DNA of 64,000 bases from an uncultured Gammaproteobacteria bacterium (GTDB taxonomy: Bacteria; Pseudomonadota; Gammaproteobacteria; UBA6429; Thiohalophilaceae). Numbering within the stretch: the stretch's first letter is position 1; each line of letters starts with the position of its first letter. Positions 52,556 to 61,833 of this stretch are shown piece after piece. A program made the translations under genes and the position numbers. The notes below the pieces were generated by a model. The model was given only the letters and a program-made list of their open reading frames with translations, was not told the origin of the DNA and made no database searches. The stretch is from contig CAJYAN010000007.1 of assembly GCA_913064945.1 (NCBI GenBank), positions 1 through 64,000 on the forward strand, written 5' to 3'.

Positions 52556-52664
52556 GACAAGAACGGTAATATACGCGCGGCAGTGCCGGTTAGATTGCGT
52601 AGGGCTATCTCAGAGCAATCCGTCTGTAAGTCGCTGTCATGGCACTTAATATGATCTCATTGAA

Positions 52665-53924
52665 TTAACTTTGCGAATCGATTTTTGCAAGCCAGTTGAC
52701 GACACCAACACCAGCGGCATAGCCGCTCGCAAAGCAGGCCGTCAACAGGTAACCGCCCGTGGGCGCCTCCCAGTCCAGCATCTCACCCGCACAAAAAACA
52801 CTCGGTAGTGAACGCAACATCTGCTGACTGTCTATTGCCTCAAAGCGGACCCCCCCGGCGGTACTGATGGCTTCCTCCATTGGCCGCGTTGCGAATAGTC
52901 TCAATGGCAGGGCCTTAATCGCCGTGGCTAAGCGTATGTTATCGATTAAGGCATCCGCTGCCAGCTCTCTGAGCAAGACTGCCTTGACGCCTTTAATGCC
53001 AGCACGGTCACGCAGGTGTTTCGCCATGCTACGAGAACCTCGAGGTCGGGAAAGCCCCGCAATCAACTGTGCCAGGTCTCGATCCGGTGCCAGGTCGAGG
53101 TAAATCAGGGCGTGACCGGTACTGAGCAGCTCATCGCGCAAGGATGCTGCAAAGGCGTATATTAAACTGCCACCTACGCCGGTTTCGGTGATTACAAACT
53201 CTCCCTGTTTGCGGTGGGTGATGCCACTATGACTGGTAAAGGTCAGGGTCACCGATTTTATCGGGTGGCCGGCATACTCGCGGCGAAAGTAATCACTCCA
53301 GCCTGTATCAAAACCACAATTGGCGGGTTTCAGCGCGGCTATCTCGATAGCCTGTCTTTCTAAGAGTGAAACCCATTGGGCGTCGGAACCCAGCTGTGGC
53401 CAGCTCCCACCGCCTAACGCCAGGACGGTGGCATCTGGTTTTATGCTGAGTATTTGCTGTGGTGTTTGCAGACACACGGCCCCCGAGTCATCCCAGCCAA
53501 TCCAGCGGTGACGCATATGAAAGCAGACGCCGGACTGACGTAAGCGATGTAACCAGGCACGCAATAGCGGTGCGGCTTTCATTTCTCTCGGGAACACCAT
53601 ACCGGAACTGCCCGTAAAGGTTTCGATCCCGAGTCCGTGGACCCAGGCACGTAAGTCCTCAGGGGGAAATCTGGTCAAGAGGGGTTCGATCTGTATCTGG
53701 CGTTCGCCATAGTGTCTTATAAATGTGGTGAAGTCATCGTCGTGCGTGATGTTGAGACCACTCTTGCCGGCCATGAGGAACTTGCGCCCCGCAGAAGGCA
53801 TGGCGTCGTAGACGTTGACCGTCATGCCCGCCTGGCTCAATACCTCAGCGGCCATCAAGCCTGCCGGGCCGGCACCGATGACGGCGATGGATTTCTTAAC
53901 AGGGTTTTTCATGGTTTTGATCAT
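52665..53924 (-). CDS. TIGR03862/HI0933-like flavoprotein
   Basis: A 419-aa FAD-binding protein. IAVIGAGPAGLMAAEVLSQAG is the Rossmann motif; AGKSGLNITHDD and the later LALGGGSWPQLGSDAQW are characteristic of the HI0933 family (TIGR03862 branch, sometimes called aminoacetone oxidase-like). A C-terminal GEMLDWEAPTGGYLL motif contacts FAD. Biochemical role not established. Solitary, minus strand. Confidence 0.84.
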   Translation of the reverse strand: MIKTMKNPVKKSIAVIGAGPAGLMAAEVLSQAGMTVNVYDAMPSAGRKFLMAGKSGLNITHDDDFTTFIRHYGERQIQIEPLLTRFPPEDLRAWVHGLGIETFTGSSGMVFPREMKAAPLLRAWLHRLRQSGVCFHMRHRWIGWDDSGAVCLQTPQQILSIKPDATVLALGGGSWPQLGSDAQWVSLLERQAIEIAALKPANCGFDTGWSDYFRREYAGHPIKSVTLTFTSHSGITHRKQGEFVITETGVGGSLIYAFAASLRDELLSTGHALIYLDLAPDRDLAQLIAGLSRPRGSRSMAKHLRDRAGIKGVKAVLLRELAADALIDNIRLATAIKALPLRLFATRPMEEAISTAGGVRFEAIDSQQMLRSLPSVFCAGEMLDWEAPTGGYLLTACFASGYAAGVGVVNWLAKIDSQS

Positions 53925-54517
53925 TATCTGCCAAGGCCGCTATCAGCCGATGCGACACGTCAGGGCGTAGTGAGTCGGTTTTGATTGTGTGCGTTGTTAT
54001 TGTCTGGAACCCGCCAGCGTTTGCCGTAAATAAAGAAGTATATGCCAGAGCGTGAGACCAGTGTACAGGTTATCGAGAGGGACAGAGCCATAGTGAACCA
54101 GAATCAGGGCCCGGTATCGGCTGCGGATGACATAAAGTACTAATCCGTATAGCAGAGGATGGATACTTCAACTGTCATGCGGCAAAGCTGAGAGTCACAA
54201 ATATGTAACCATCTGTGCTTATTATGTCGTCAGGCTCACTTGCCTTTCTGCGAGTATTTATGACAGGGGTCAGTCGCCAGTGCCGTCGCCTCGGGTCCAG
54301 TACGATTGCCCCTGCCTCAAAAATATTGCGTTTGAGTACCCTGCTTGCACAATGGATTGACGTCACTGGATAAACGGCGGGTTGTTTGGTCGTGGCCTCA
54401 CTTTTGCGCTAATTGTAAGGAACTTAGCGCGAATCCATCGGTCCCAAGTTCATTATTTTTAAGTGCCAGCATCAGGCTGGACCCCAGCATTAGCAAGCGG
54501 AGTCATCACCAGATACC
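53925..54517. other. Intergenic without a supported gene
   Basis: Only very short frames occur; a 33-codon frame at 54042-54143 lacks a ribosome site. No repeat or strong hairpin was seen. Confidence 0.45.
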
Positions 54518-54835
54518 ATGTTAAATGAAGACGGTCATTATATTTTAGGAATTTCCCTTGGCGGTAACAAATTTCGGCCGTCAGACTGGATAGAGCGCCT
54601 CGCCACCGATTTTGCCTGCTTCGATGCCAGCCGTCGTCTTCGCTACAATCCCAGGGTAATGCCCGTAAAACAGGATGGCCAGCGCTGTTTGTTTGTTGCC
54701 AGCAGTCTGGCGGAACAGGAACCAGCGGCCTATGCATTTATTATGAACTTTGCCAATAGTAATCGTTTACAGATCAAAAAAAAGGGCCAGATAGATGAAG
54801 ACGGGCAGGTACATGAAATACAAAGTGCGGCCTGA
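54518..54835 (+). CDS. DUF3579 family protein
   Basis: A 105-aa protein matching DUF3579: ILGISLGGNKFRPSDWIERL and RRLRYNPRVMPV, ending in an AYAFIMNFANSNRLQI helix. Function unknown, widespread in beta- and gammaproteobacteria. No clear ribosome site before the ATG. Convergent with yheS. Confidence 0.8.
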   Translation: MLNEDGHYILGISLGGNKFRPSDWIERLATDFACFDASRRLRYNPRVMPVKQDGQRCLFVASSLAEQEPAAYAFIMNFANSNRLQIKKKGQIDEDGQVHEIQSAA

Positions 54836-54867
54836 ACAATCGGGCCTGCGTGTACTGTCAGGAGAGG

Positions 54868-56763
54868 CTACGTTTCCTGAAGCAGTGCTTCCATGTGTTC
54901 GCTAACTTCCAGCCAGTCTTCTTCTGCTTTAGCCAGTCGCGGGGCGAGCGTGGCCTGTTGCGCCAGCAGTGCGGTCAATTGTGATTTGTTGTTCTCATCG
55001 TAAATATGACTGTCTGCCAGCTGGTTCTGAATATCGTTGAGTTCCAGGCTAAGTTTATCGATCTGCCTTTCCAGGGTAGTTAGTTTGTTGCGAAGGGGTT
55101 GCAATATCTTACGCTGCTCAGCAGCCTCCTGACGCTGTTGTTTTTTATTTTCAGGCGTATTGGCAGGTGAGGCGGTGGCATGGCTCTGTTCCTTTGATGA
55201 TTCTTTGACCCATTGCCGATAATCTTCCAGGTCGCCATCGAAGGGGGTTACCTGGCCGCCATCGACCAGGAGCAGGGTATCGGTGACCGAACGCAATAAA
55301 TGCCGATCATGCGAGACGATGACCATGGCCCCGGCATAATCCTGCAGGGCAACACTTAAGGCATGGCGCATTTCAAGGTCGAGGTGGTTAGTGGGTTCGT
55401 CGAGCAATAACAGGTTGGGTCGTTGATATACCAGCAGGGCCAGGACCAGACGGGCCTTTTCACCGCCGGACATCGGCGCCACAGCGGAAGTGGCGAAGTC
55501 TCCGCCAAAGGCGAAGCCACCGAGAAACTTTCGCAATTCTTGCTCGGTGGCACGCGGGTTAAGTCGTTGCAGGTGTAGTAATGGACTGGCCTGACTATCC
55601 AGCTGTTCCAGTTGATGCTGGGCAAAATAACCGATTTTCAGGTCTTTGGCATCCGTTCGTTCACCGGACTGAAGGGATAGCTCGCCGGCCAGCAATTTGA
55701 TTAGTGTGGACTTGCCAGCACCGTTATGCCCTAACAGGCCAATACGCTCACCGGCGGTGATGACAATGTCGAGATTCTCCAGCAGGCGTTTATCATTGTA
55801 TCCGGCGGCAGCTTTCTCCAGTTTCAATAATAAATCCGGCATTTTTTCCGGGGCCTTGAAGGCAAAATCAAAAGGCGAATCGACATGGGCCTGAGCAATC
55901 AATTCCATACGCTCCAGTGCCTTGACACGACTCTGTGCCTGGCGGGCCTTACTGGCCTTGGCCTTAAAGCGGGTGATGAAGGTCTGCATGTGAGCGACTT
56001 CACGTTGTTGCTTTTCATAGGCGGATTGCTGATGGGCGAGTTTCTCGGCACGTCGCACCTCGAAGGCAGAATAGTTACCGGTGTAAAGGGTCAACTCATT
56101 CTGTTCGATATGTGCGATGTGCGTGGTTATTTTGTCGAGAAAGTCACGGTCATGGGAGATCAACAACAGCGTGCCGGGATAACTACGTAACCAGTCTTCG
56201 AGCCAGATGACGGCTTCAAGATCGAGGTGATTGGTGGGCTCATCCAGGAGCAACAGATCGGAGCGACACATCAGGGCCTGTGCCAGATTTAGTCGCATGC
56301 GCCAGCCACCGGAAAAGCTGCGCACTGAATTTGTCTCCTGCGCCGTTGTAAATCCCAGCCCATGCATCAGGACAGCCGCGCGACTGCGTGCACGATAACC
56401 ATCAATGGCCTCCATATGCGCATAAAGGGTGGCCAGGCGTTCGCCGTCATTGGCCTGTTCGGCATTCGTAATTTGTTGCTCCAGGTGACGCATTTCGATG
56501 TCACCATCCATGACATAGTCGATGGCCGGTGCGTCGACGGCCGATACTTCCTGAGCGACGTGGGCCATGATCGTGCGTGGCGGTAATGTGCAATCGCCGG
56601 CATCGGCCTGTAATTCTCCCCGGATGAGGGCAAAGAGGCTGGATTTACCAGAGCCATTGGCGCCGGTGACCCCAACCTTTTGTCCCTGGTGAATAGTGCC
56701 ATTGACATTATGCAAGAGTTCACGAGTCGAACGGCGTAGCGAGAGATTTTTAAAATTTAGCAT
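54868..56763 (-). CDS. yheS: ABC-F family ATPase YheS
   Basis: A 631-aa soluble protein with two ABC cassettes: Walker A GANGSGKSS (near residue 34) and GHNGAGKST (near 340), signatures SFSGGWRMR and MSGGEKAR, and the linker rich in basic helices between them (about 225-290). The C-terminal coiled coil (after 540) is typical. The translation-linked ABC-F family acts on ribosomes; YheS relieves specific stalls. Length and N-terminus match E. coli YheS. Confidence 0.87.
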   Translation of the reverse strand: MLNFKNLSLRRSTRELLHNVNGTIHQGQKVGVTGANGSGKSSLFALIRGELQADAGDCTLPPRTIMAHVAQEVSAVDAPAIDYVMDGDIEMRHLEQQITNAEQANDGERLATLYAHMEAIDGYRARSRAAVLMHGLGFTTAQETNSVRSFSGGWRMRLNLAQALMCRSDLLLLDEPTNHLDLEAVIWLEDWLRSYPGTLLLISHDRDFLDKITTHIAHIEQNELTLYTGNYSAFEVRRAEKLAHQQSAYEKQQREVAHMQTFITRFKAKASKARQAQSRVKALERMELIAQAHVDSPFDFAFKAPEKMPDLLLKLEKAAAGYNDKRLLENLDIVITAGERIGLLGHNGAGKSTLIKLLAGELSLQSGERTDAKDLKIGYFAQHQLEQLDSQASPLLHLQRLNPRATEQELRKFLGGFAFGGDFATSAVAPMSGGEKARLVLALLVYQRPNLLLLDEPTNHLDLEMRHALSVALQDYAGAMVIVSHDRHLLRSVTDTLLLVDGGQVTPFDGDLEDYRQWVKESSKEQSHATASPANTPENKKQQRQEAAEQRKILQPLRNKLTTLERQIDKLSLELNDIQNQLADSHIYDENNKSQLTALLAQQATLAPRLAKAEEDWLEVSEHMEALLQET

Positions 56764-57017
56764 TAATCTATTGTATCAGCATTTATATTATTAATGAGAA
56801 GTTGCGAACAGCGGTCTATATTTATAGAAACCCCTGTCTTGGTTTAAAGAGTTATTTCGACGAGTGAGTCTGCGAATTTTGCAGAGAGTTTTGACGTAAG
56901 CCAAACCTGACGTATGAACCAGGGCATAGGGATTCCCCGGAGACAAGCCCGGTTACGGCTGCATTAGGCTAACCGCCTTAAAGACAATGTCATTCTACCA
57001 TCATGGAGGTCACAGGG

Positions 57018-58091
57018 ATGAGGCATGTACTGAAACCTGATGAACATACGCAGACTAAGACGACCTCTACTGCGGATCTGCCGGAACATAGTGCCGGGAT
57101 TCGAGCAGGTCACGAACTTTTTGAAGCCACTGAGGCCTTTGCAATAGAGTCGGTCGCCAGGAGCTGGTGGTACGTGGGCTCGACATTTATCCTGATGCTC
57201 GCCACCTTGTTGGCAGCAGGCATGGCACCCTGGTGGCCGCTACAACTCGGCCTGTCTATTCTGGCCGCATTTTTAATGGTGCGGGCGTTCATAACCTATC
57301 ATGATTATATGCACGGTTCGATTTTGCACGATTCGCGCCTGGCCTGGTTGCTGTTTCATCTATACGCCGCTTTTGCGCTGACGCCACCACGGTCCTGGCG
57401 TAAGAGCCACAATTATCATCATGGTCATGTGGGTAAAATTAGCGCGGCCAGTATTGGGGCCTTCCCCATTATGACGACAGCCATGTGGCAGCAGGCAACT
57501 CCTATGGAGCGGTCGAATTATCGAATTCAGCGGCACCCTCTGATAGTCCTGTTTAGTTATATCACTATTTTCGCTTACAGCATCTGCCTGGGGCCACTGC
57601 TACGTGAGCCAACCCGGTATTGGGACTCTGGCCTGGCTTTGCTGGCTCATGCCGGTTTGATTGCGCTTCTATGGGTATGGGGTGGTTTTAACGTTGCATT
57701 TTATGTTGTTATCCTGCCTATGACGATCGCCTCATCACTTGGTAGTTATCTCTTTTTTGCGCAACACAGTTATAAACGTATGCATATAATATCGCCAGAT
57801 GCCTGGACGTTTTACCGTGCCGCGCTTGAGTCTTCAAGTTACATGCGTCTCAACAGAATTATGCAATGGTTTACTGGTAACATAGGCTTTCATCACATTC
57901 ACCATCTCAACCTGCGTATCCCGTTCTATCGCCTCCCCGAGACAATGGCCGCCATCCCGGAACTACAGACGCCGGTGATCACGTCACTGGCACCGCGCGA
58001 TATTATTGACTGTTTTAAGTCAAGTCTGTGGGACGAAAGCGTGCAACGCATGGTTACTTTTGGTGAGGCAAATACTAAAAAATGTGATTGA
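57018..58091 (+). CDS. Membrane fatty acid desaturase
   Basis: A 357-aa integral membrane di-iron enzyme with four to six helices and all three histidine boxes: HDYMH (95-99), HNYHH (131-135) and HHIHH near 288. The spacing matches acyl-lipid/omega-type desaturases. It introduces a double bond using O2 and reduced ferredoxin or cytochrome b5; the ferredoxin reductase gene lies 2.4 kb away. ATG 57018 has GGAGG eight bases upstream; the frame begins at 57003. Confidence 0.84.
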   Translation: MRHVLKPDEHTQTKTTSTADLPEHSAGIRAGHELFEATEAFAIESVARSWWYVGSTFILMLATLLAAGMAPWWPLQLGLSILAAFLMVRAFITYHDYMHGSILHDSRLAWLLFHLYAAFALTPPRSWRKSHNYHHGHVGKISAASIGAFPIMTTAMWQQATPMERSNYRIQRHPLIVLFSYITIFAYSICLGPLLREPTRYWDSGLALLAHAGLIALLWVWGGFNVAFYVVILPMTIASSLGSYLFFAQHSYKRMHIISPDAWTFYRAALESSSYMRLNRIMQWFTGNIGFHHIHHLNLRIPFYRLPETMAAIPELQTPVITSLAPRDIIDCFKSSLWDESVQRMVTFGEANTKKCD

Positions 58092-58198
58092 GAAAATTAA
58101 ATGAAGTGGGGATAGTTTTGTCGTCTTTATTAGAGCGGGCAGTAATCTAGTATAGTCTGAGCAAGTATGTTTCCGGAGTTACAGCTTAATATGTAACC

Positions 58199-58459
58199 CT
58201 ACTTAAGGAGTTCATGGTCCTTGGGCAGCTGTTTTGAATACCATAAGGCAAGTTTGTGGCGCATGGACTTCTGTGAGACCTGATCTTCTGGCAATGGCTG
58301 GATAATCCTGTCATGGATTAATAGTCGGTAGATATAAAGAATTTTCTCGCTCTGGGCATCTGTCGGCTCAAAAATAGCGGCACCTCTGTCCTCGGCATAT
58401 TTGACACCGGCAATAATTGCCGCCTTTACCAGTTCCGACTCATGTTTAATTTTTTTCAT
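58199..58459 (-). CDS. DUF5062 family protein
   Basis: An 86-aa soluble helical protein with the DUF5062 pattern: MKKIKHESELVKAAIIAGVK, ILYIYRLLIHDRIIQPLP and SMRHKLALWYSKQLP. Function unknown. ATG 58459 is preferred to 58474 because the family starts with MKK; neither has a strong ribosome site. Confidence 0.72.
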   Translation of the reverse strand: MKKIKHESELVKAAIIAGVKYAEDRGAAIFEPTDAQSEKILYIYRLLIHDRIIQPLPEDQVSQKSMRHKLALWYSKQLPKDHELLK

Positions 58460-58737
58460 ATTGCTATATTCCATTGAGTATCAAATGTTGGGCCGTAATC
58501 CTGACCCGTTTCGCGAATATATGATAGTAATAATACTAGTCATTAATATGGCTGAAATATGTCCTGGCAGCTTCAGGATATATCGATGTCAATATTTATA
58601 AAATGCCATTACTGTTAAGTATAGATTAAAATTAATGCCATTGATTGTGAGTAAGGACATTAACGTTTATGATTAATGATATGACGAGTAGGGAATAAGT
58701 TCTTATCCAGTCCACATTTTTACTGGAGGTAAAAATC

Positions 58738-58977
58738 ATGCTAGGCGAAAAACACGATTTGATTCATGAATTTCCTGAATACAAGGACAGGATTCATCAG
58801 CTCAAAACCAGTAACACGCACTTTGCTAAATTGTTTGACGAATATCATGAAGTCGATCATGAAATTCATCGTATGGAGGAGGAGATCGAGACACCTTCTG
58901 ATGATTGCCTGGAAGATCGCAAGAAATTGCGTTTGAGTTTGAAAGACCAGCTGTTTGAGATGCTGAAAAATGCCTAG
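58738..58977 (+). CDS. DUF465 (YdcH-like) protein
   Basis: A 79-aa helical protein of the YdcH family: LIHEFPEYKDRIHQLKTSNT and FAKLFDEYHEVDHEIHRMEE, then KLRLSLKDQLFEML. Likely a short coiled coil. TGGAGG precedes the ATG. Function unknown. Confidence 0.85.
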   Translation: MLGEKHDLIHEFPEYKDRIHQLKTSNTHFAKLFDEYHEVDHEIHRMEEEIETPSDDCLEDRKKLRLSLKDQLFEMLKNA

Positions 58978-59401
58978 TCTTTCGATAGTGATTCAGCTAA
59001 AACACCTGGTGTGCTATGACGCTATCACACAAGTCTTTGATGATTTTTTGTGAGATATTTTTCCTGTTATTTTTATTTTACCCATTATCGGCTTTTCCAG
59101 ACAGGATGGTGTTTTCCTGAAAGGTATACCAGGTTTTATGTATAACTACACTCTATAGTTCGTGGTTTCTGGGAGGTTTTTCTCCAGCTTGTTTAGAGCA
59201 ACTGTACCGGATTTTTTTTGCTCATGAATCTGAAAATGTAAGCTGATTTTTTAAAAGCATCAGATCAGACAATGTAGAATCAGTGGAATCTGATTATCTA
59301 TTATTGCTCCTCTACAACATCATTGGGTGCAAATTAATATTATTGTGTTAGCTTTTAATCTGAGCCGGTATGTTTTTTCTGTGAAATAAAATGAGAGTCA
59401 C
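58978..59401. other. AT-rich gap, no gene
   Basis: Stops in all frames, several T-rich runs, no clear stem with a U-tract or regulatory dyad. It separates the YdcH-like gene from the lipoprotein hydrolase. Confidence 0.5.
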
Positions 59402-60403
59402 ATGTATCTTCTATTTTCTGTACTTGTCGTGCTTTTTGCTTTATTAAGCGGTTGCACTACCAACATCCGGAATGATCCGAGTCTATGGACAATCGATCGT
59501 AGCCACCTGCCCCCCGCGAATATGACAGCCAGAATTGATGGTCTGGGGCCATGTACCGATAACCCGGATCGGCGTTTGCATCTCAACACGAATAAACCGA
59601 CGATTATCATGGTTCATGGTTGCTATGCCTCAGCAGGACGGTTTCGCGCCTTGTCAGAGGTATTTGCTTTTCATGGACAACAAACAGCATGTTTTACCTA
59701 TAATGATCGGGATAGCTTGATGACTAGTTCAGCGCAGCTAATGAGTGCGATACATCAGCTTGCCAGGCGGATGAAGAATCGACGATTTACGCTTATTGGT
59801 CATAGCCAGGGTGGCCTCATTAGTCGTAAGGCTGTTGTCGAGGAGAGAAAACAGTCGCTTGCAAAAGATAATATTGATCTGCATCTGGTAACAATATCGA
59901 CGCCGTTTAGTGGTATTGCAGCGGCAGCCCATTGTGGCTCGACGCTGGCAAGAATTCTGTCATTCGGTTTAATTGTGCCGGTGTGTTATGCCATTAGTGG
60001 CGACAAATGGTACGAAATTACCAATGCCTCTGAGTTTATCCGTCGTCCCGGCGAGTTGATTCCTCAGGTGGATAATTTTCTGAAAATTGACACCGATGAA
60101 AATAATACCTGCCGCCGTTTTGATGACGATGGCCAATGTCTCGAGTCTGATGATATTTTCAGTCTAGCGGAGCAGTATTATCCTGCTGTGGATAACGATC
60201 AGCGCGTGACCAATGTACAGGTTCGTGCAGGCCATGCCGAGATCGTTGGGAGTCGACACGTGGCACCCGTCAAGTTAATTAAAATTTTACAAGCATACGG
60301 TGTCATGAATCCCACCGCGGCACAGGAGCAAACCAGACTCCATACACTACTGAGTCATTTATATGATTTACCGGCGGTATTCCCTCTGTCGTCAGCGCAG
60401 TAG
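59402..60403 (+). CDS. Lipoprotein alpha/beta hydrolase
   Basis: A 333-aa protein with a lipobox LLSGC (Cys 18). The hydrolase core has the oxyanion segment IIMVHGCYASAGRF and the nucleophile elbow GHSQGGLIS (Ser near residue 138), with later Asp and His candidates (DNDQRVTNVQVRAGHAEIVG). Lipase/esterase-like. Anchored in the envelope, substrate unknown. GAG upstream of ATG. Confidence 0.78.
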   Translation: MYLLFSVLVVLFALLSGCTTNIRNDPSLWTIDRSHLPPANMTARIDGLGPCTDNPDRRLHLNTNKPTIIMVHGCYASAGRFRALSEVFAFHGQQTACFTYNDRDSLMTSSAQLMSAIHQLARRMKNRRFTLIGHSQGGLISRKAVVEERKQSLAKDNIDLHLVTISTPFSGIAAAAHCGSTLARILSFGLIVPVCYAISGDKWYEITNASEFIRRPGELIPQVDNFLKIDTDENNTCRRFDDDGQCLESDDIFSLAEQYYPAVDNDQRVTNVQVRAGHAEIVGSRHVAPVKLIKILQAYGVMNPTAAQEQTRLHTLLSHLYDLPAVFPLSSAQ

Positions 60404-60493
60404 GTCAGTTCGCGGGAGAGCCAAGGCCCGCGCCAGCTAAGATTACGATATCTTGATCACTCGACTGACACGTTCATCGAGTGTGGAGTCTGT

Positions 60494-61240
60494 TTACTCA
60501 CTTCGAATTGCAAATGCCTTCTCTGTGGTAAAGTTTCCGAGTCCACGATGGCTGGTTTCGGTCCAGCCCGTTTCTTTTAGATAGAGGGCCATTTCCTTGT
60601 TCATCTCCGGATTACCACAAATCATGACCCGGTCATGTTGGGGCTCGGCCTGTGGTAAACCGACGTGTCCAAAGAGTTCGCCTGAACGGAACAGGTCGGC
60701 ACCACGTTGAGTGTTGGTAAAAGTCTCACGCGTTACCGTTGGCACATACGACAGCTGATCACTACACAAACTCTCAATCTCCTCTTTATAGGCAAGTTCT
60801 TCACGTGTGCGAACGCTGTGTACCAGCACCACGTGTTCGAAGTGTTCATACAAATTCGTATCTCGAATCAGGGACATAAACGGTGCAATGCCGGTACCGG
60901 TTGAGAGCAAAAACAGGTGGCGACCAGGCTGGATGTGTTTGAGGGTGAGGGTGCCGGTTGATTTGCTATTGATCCAGACGCTATCGCCAGAGTGAACCTC
61001 GGCCAGCCGACTGGTGAGTGGCCCCTCTGGAATGTGGATACTGAGGAACTCGAGGTAGTCCTTGTCGTTACTCGAGACAATGGAATAGGCGCGGGCGATG
61101 AGCTTACCTTCCGGGCGGAGTCCAATGCTAACAAACTCACCATTGGCGAAGTTGAAATCCTCCGGCCGGGTGGTGGTCAGGCTAAAGGTCTTGTCTGACC
61201 AACGTCGTACGGAGGTCACGGTTTGTTCTGAATAAGGCAT
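60494..61240 (-). CDS. fpr: Ferredoxin-NADP+ reductase
   Basis: A 248-aa flavoprotein moving electrons between NADPH and ferredoxin or flavodoxin. FAD is bound by RAYSIVSSN and NADP by STGTGIAPFMSLIRD and VMICGNPEMNKE. The C-terminal end is not an aromatic residue (FAIRSE) as in many bacterial-type Fprs, which end beyond the aromatic. AAGGA precedes the ATG. It diverges from the Fur-controlled iron operon. Confidence 0.87.
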   Translation of the reverse strand: MPYSEQTVTSVRRWSDKTFSLTTTRPEDFNFANGEFVSIGLRPEGKLIARAYSIVSSNDKDYLEFLSIHIPEGPLTSRLAEVHSGDSVWINSKSTGTLTLKHIQPGRHLFLLSTGTGIAPFMSLIRDTNLYEHFEHVVLVHSVRTREELAYKEEIESLCSDQLSYVPTVTRETFTNTQRGADLFRSGELFGHVGLPQAEPQHDRVMICGNPEMNKEMALYLKETGWTETSHRGLGNFTTEKAFAIRSE

Positions 61241-61418
61241 GCTGCAGGATTCCTTTGCTCGTCATTGAAATGGTGAATGGCTGTTTCGCTTCACTAAACA
61301 TAAGAACCTGGGGGCAAGGATTCAAGCGATAAAACAGTGTGGGTATTGACCGAGCCGTCGCCTCGACCCGGAGGTGATGTTTTCAGACGGGCAACGACTG
61401 TCGAGGACAAGATTCTTA

Positions 61419-61447
61419 TTGCAAATGATAATGATTATCACTAAGAT
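61419..61447 (+). promoter_or_regulatory. Fur-box promoter of the cupredoxin-FTR1 operon
   Basis: TGATAAT-G-ATTATCA (61426-61440) is a perfect 7-1-7 inverted repeat, the core of the Fur box. It occupies the spacer between TTGCAA (61419-61424, -35) and TAAGAT (61442-61447, -10), 17 bases apart, so Fur with Fe2+ should block RNA polymerase directly. Confidence 0.82.
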
Positions 61448-61484
61448 ATAGATCTGTTGAATCGATAGTGACCAGAGGCTCGTT

Positions 61485-61826
61485 ATGCAAATTAAATCCA
61501 AGTCATTGATTATTAATGGTATTATTTTTGGCGCGTTGCTCTGCACCTTACCGGCTGCAGCGGTAGAGGTGATTCAGATGAAGATTAAGGGGCATGTATT
61601 TGAGCCTGCAGAAATCAGCATCCCCGCCAATACCAAGGTCAAATTACATATTCATAACCAGGATGCCTCGCCGGAGGAATTTGAGAGTCATTCTATGCAC
61701 CGGGAAAAATTGATCCCTGGCGGCTCCAAAAGAATCATTTATATCGGTCCCCTGGACGCTGGCAGTTACGAGTTCTTTGGCGAGTTCAACCCCAAAACGG
61801 CTCAGGGCCGTGTCATTGTGAAGTGA
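61485..61826 (+). CDS. Periplasmic cupredoxin-fold protein linked to iron uptake
   Basis: A 113-aa protein with a signal peptide (ending PAAAVE) and a cupredoxin-like barrel (MKIKGHVFEPAEISIPANTK, FESHSMHREKLIPGGSK, YEFFGEFNP). There is no Cys, so not a type 1 blue-copper site; His and Met/Glu in HSMHREK may bind metal. Relatives accompany FTR1 permeases and may deliver or oxidise iron. It ends 7 bases before the permease gene. Confidence 0.8.
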   Translation: MQIKSKSLIINGIIFGALLCTLPAAAVEVIQMKIKGHVFEPAEISIPANTKVKLHIHNQDASPEEFESHSMHREKLIPGGSKRIIYIGPLDAGSYEFFGEFNPKTAQGRVIVK

Positions 61827-61833
61827 GATCGCT

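Noticed and set aside
54042-54143. 33-codon frame starting ATG and ending TAA
   Set aside because: No ribosome site, no hydrophobic or repeated pattern and no context; chance frames of this size are common.
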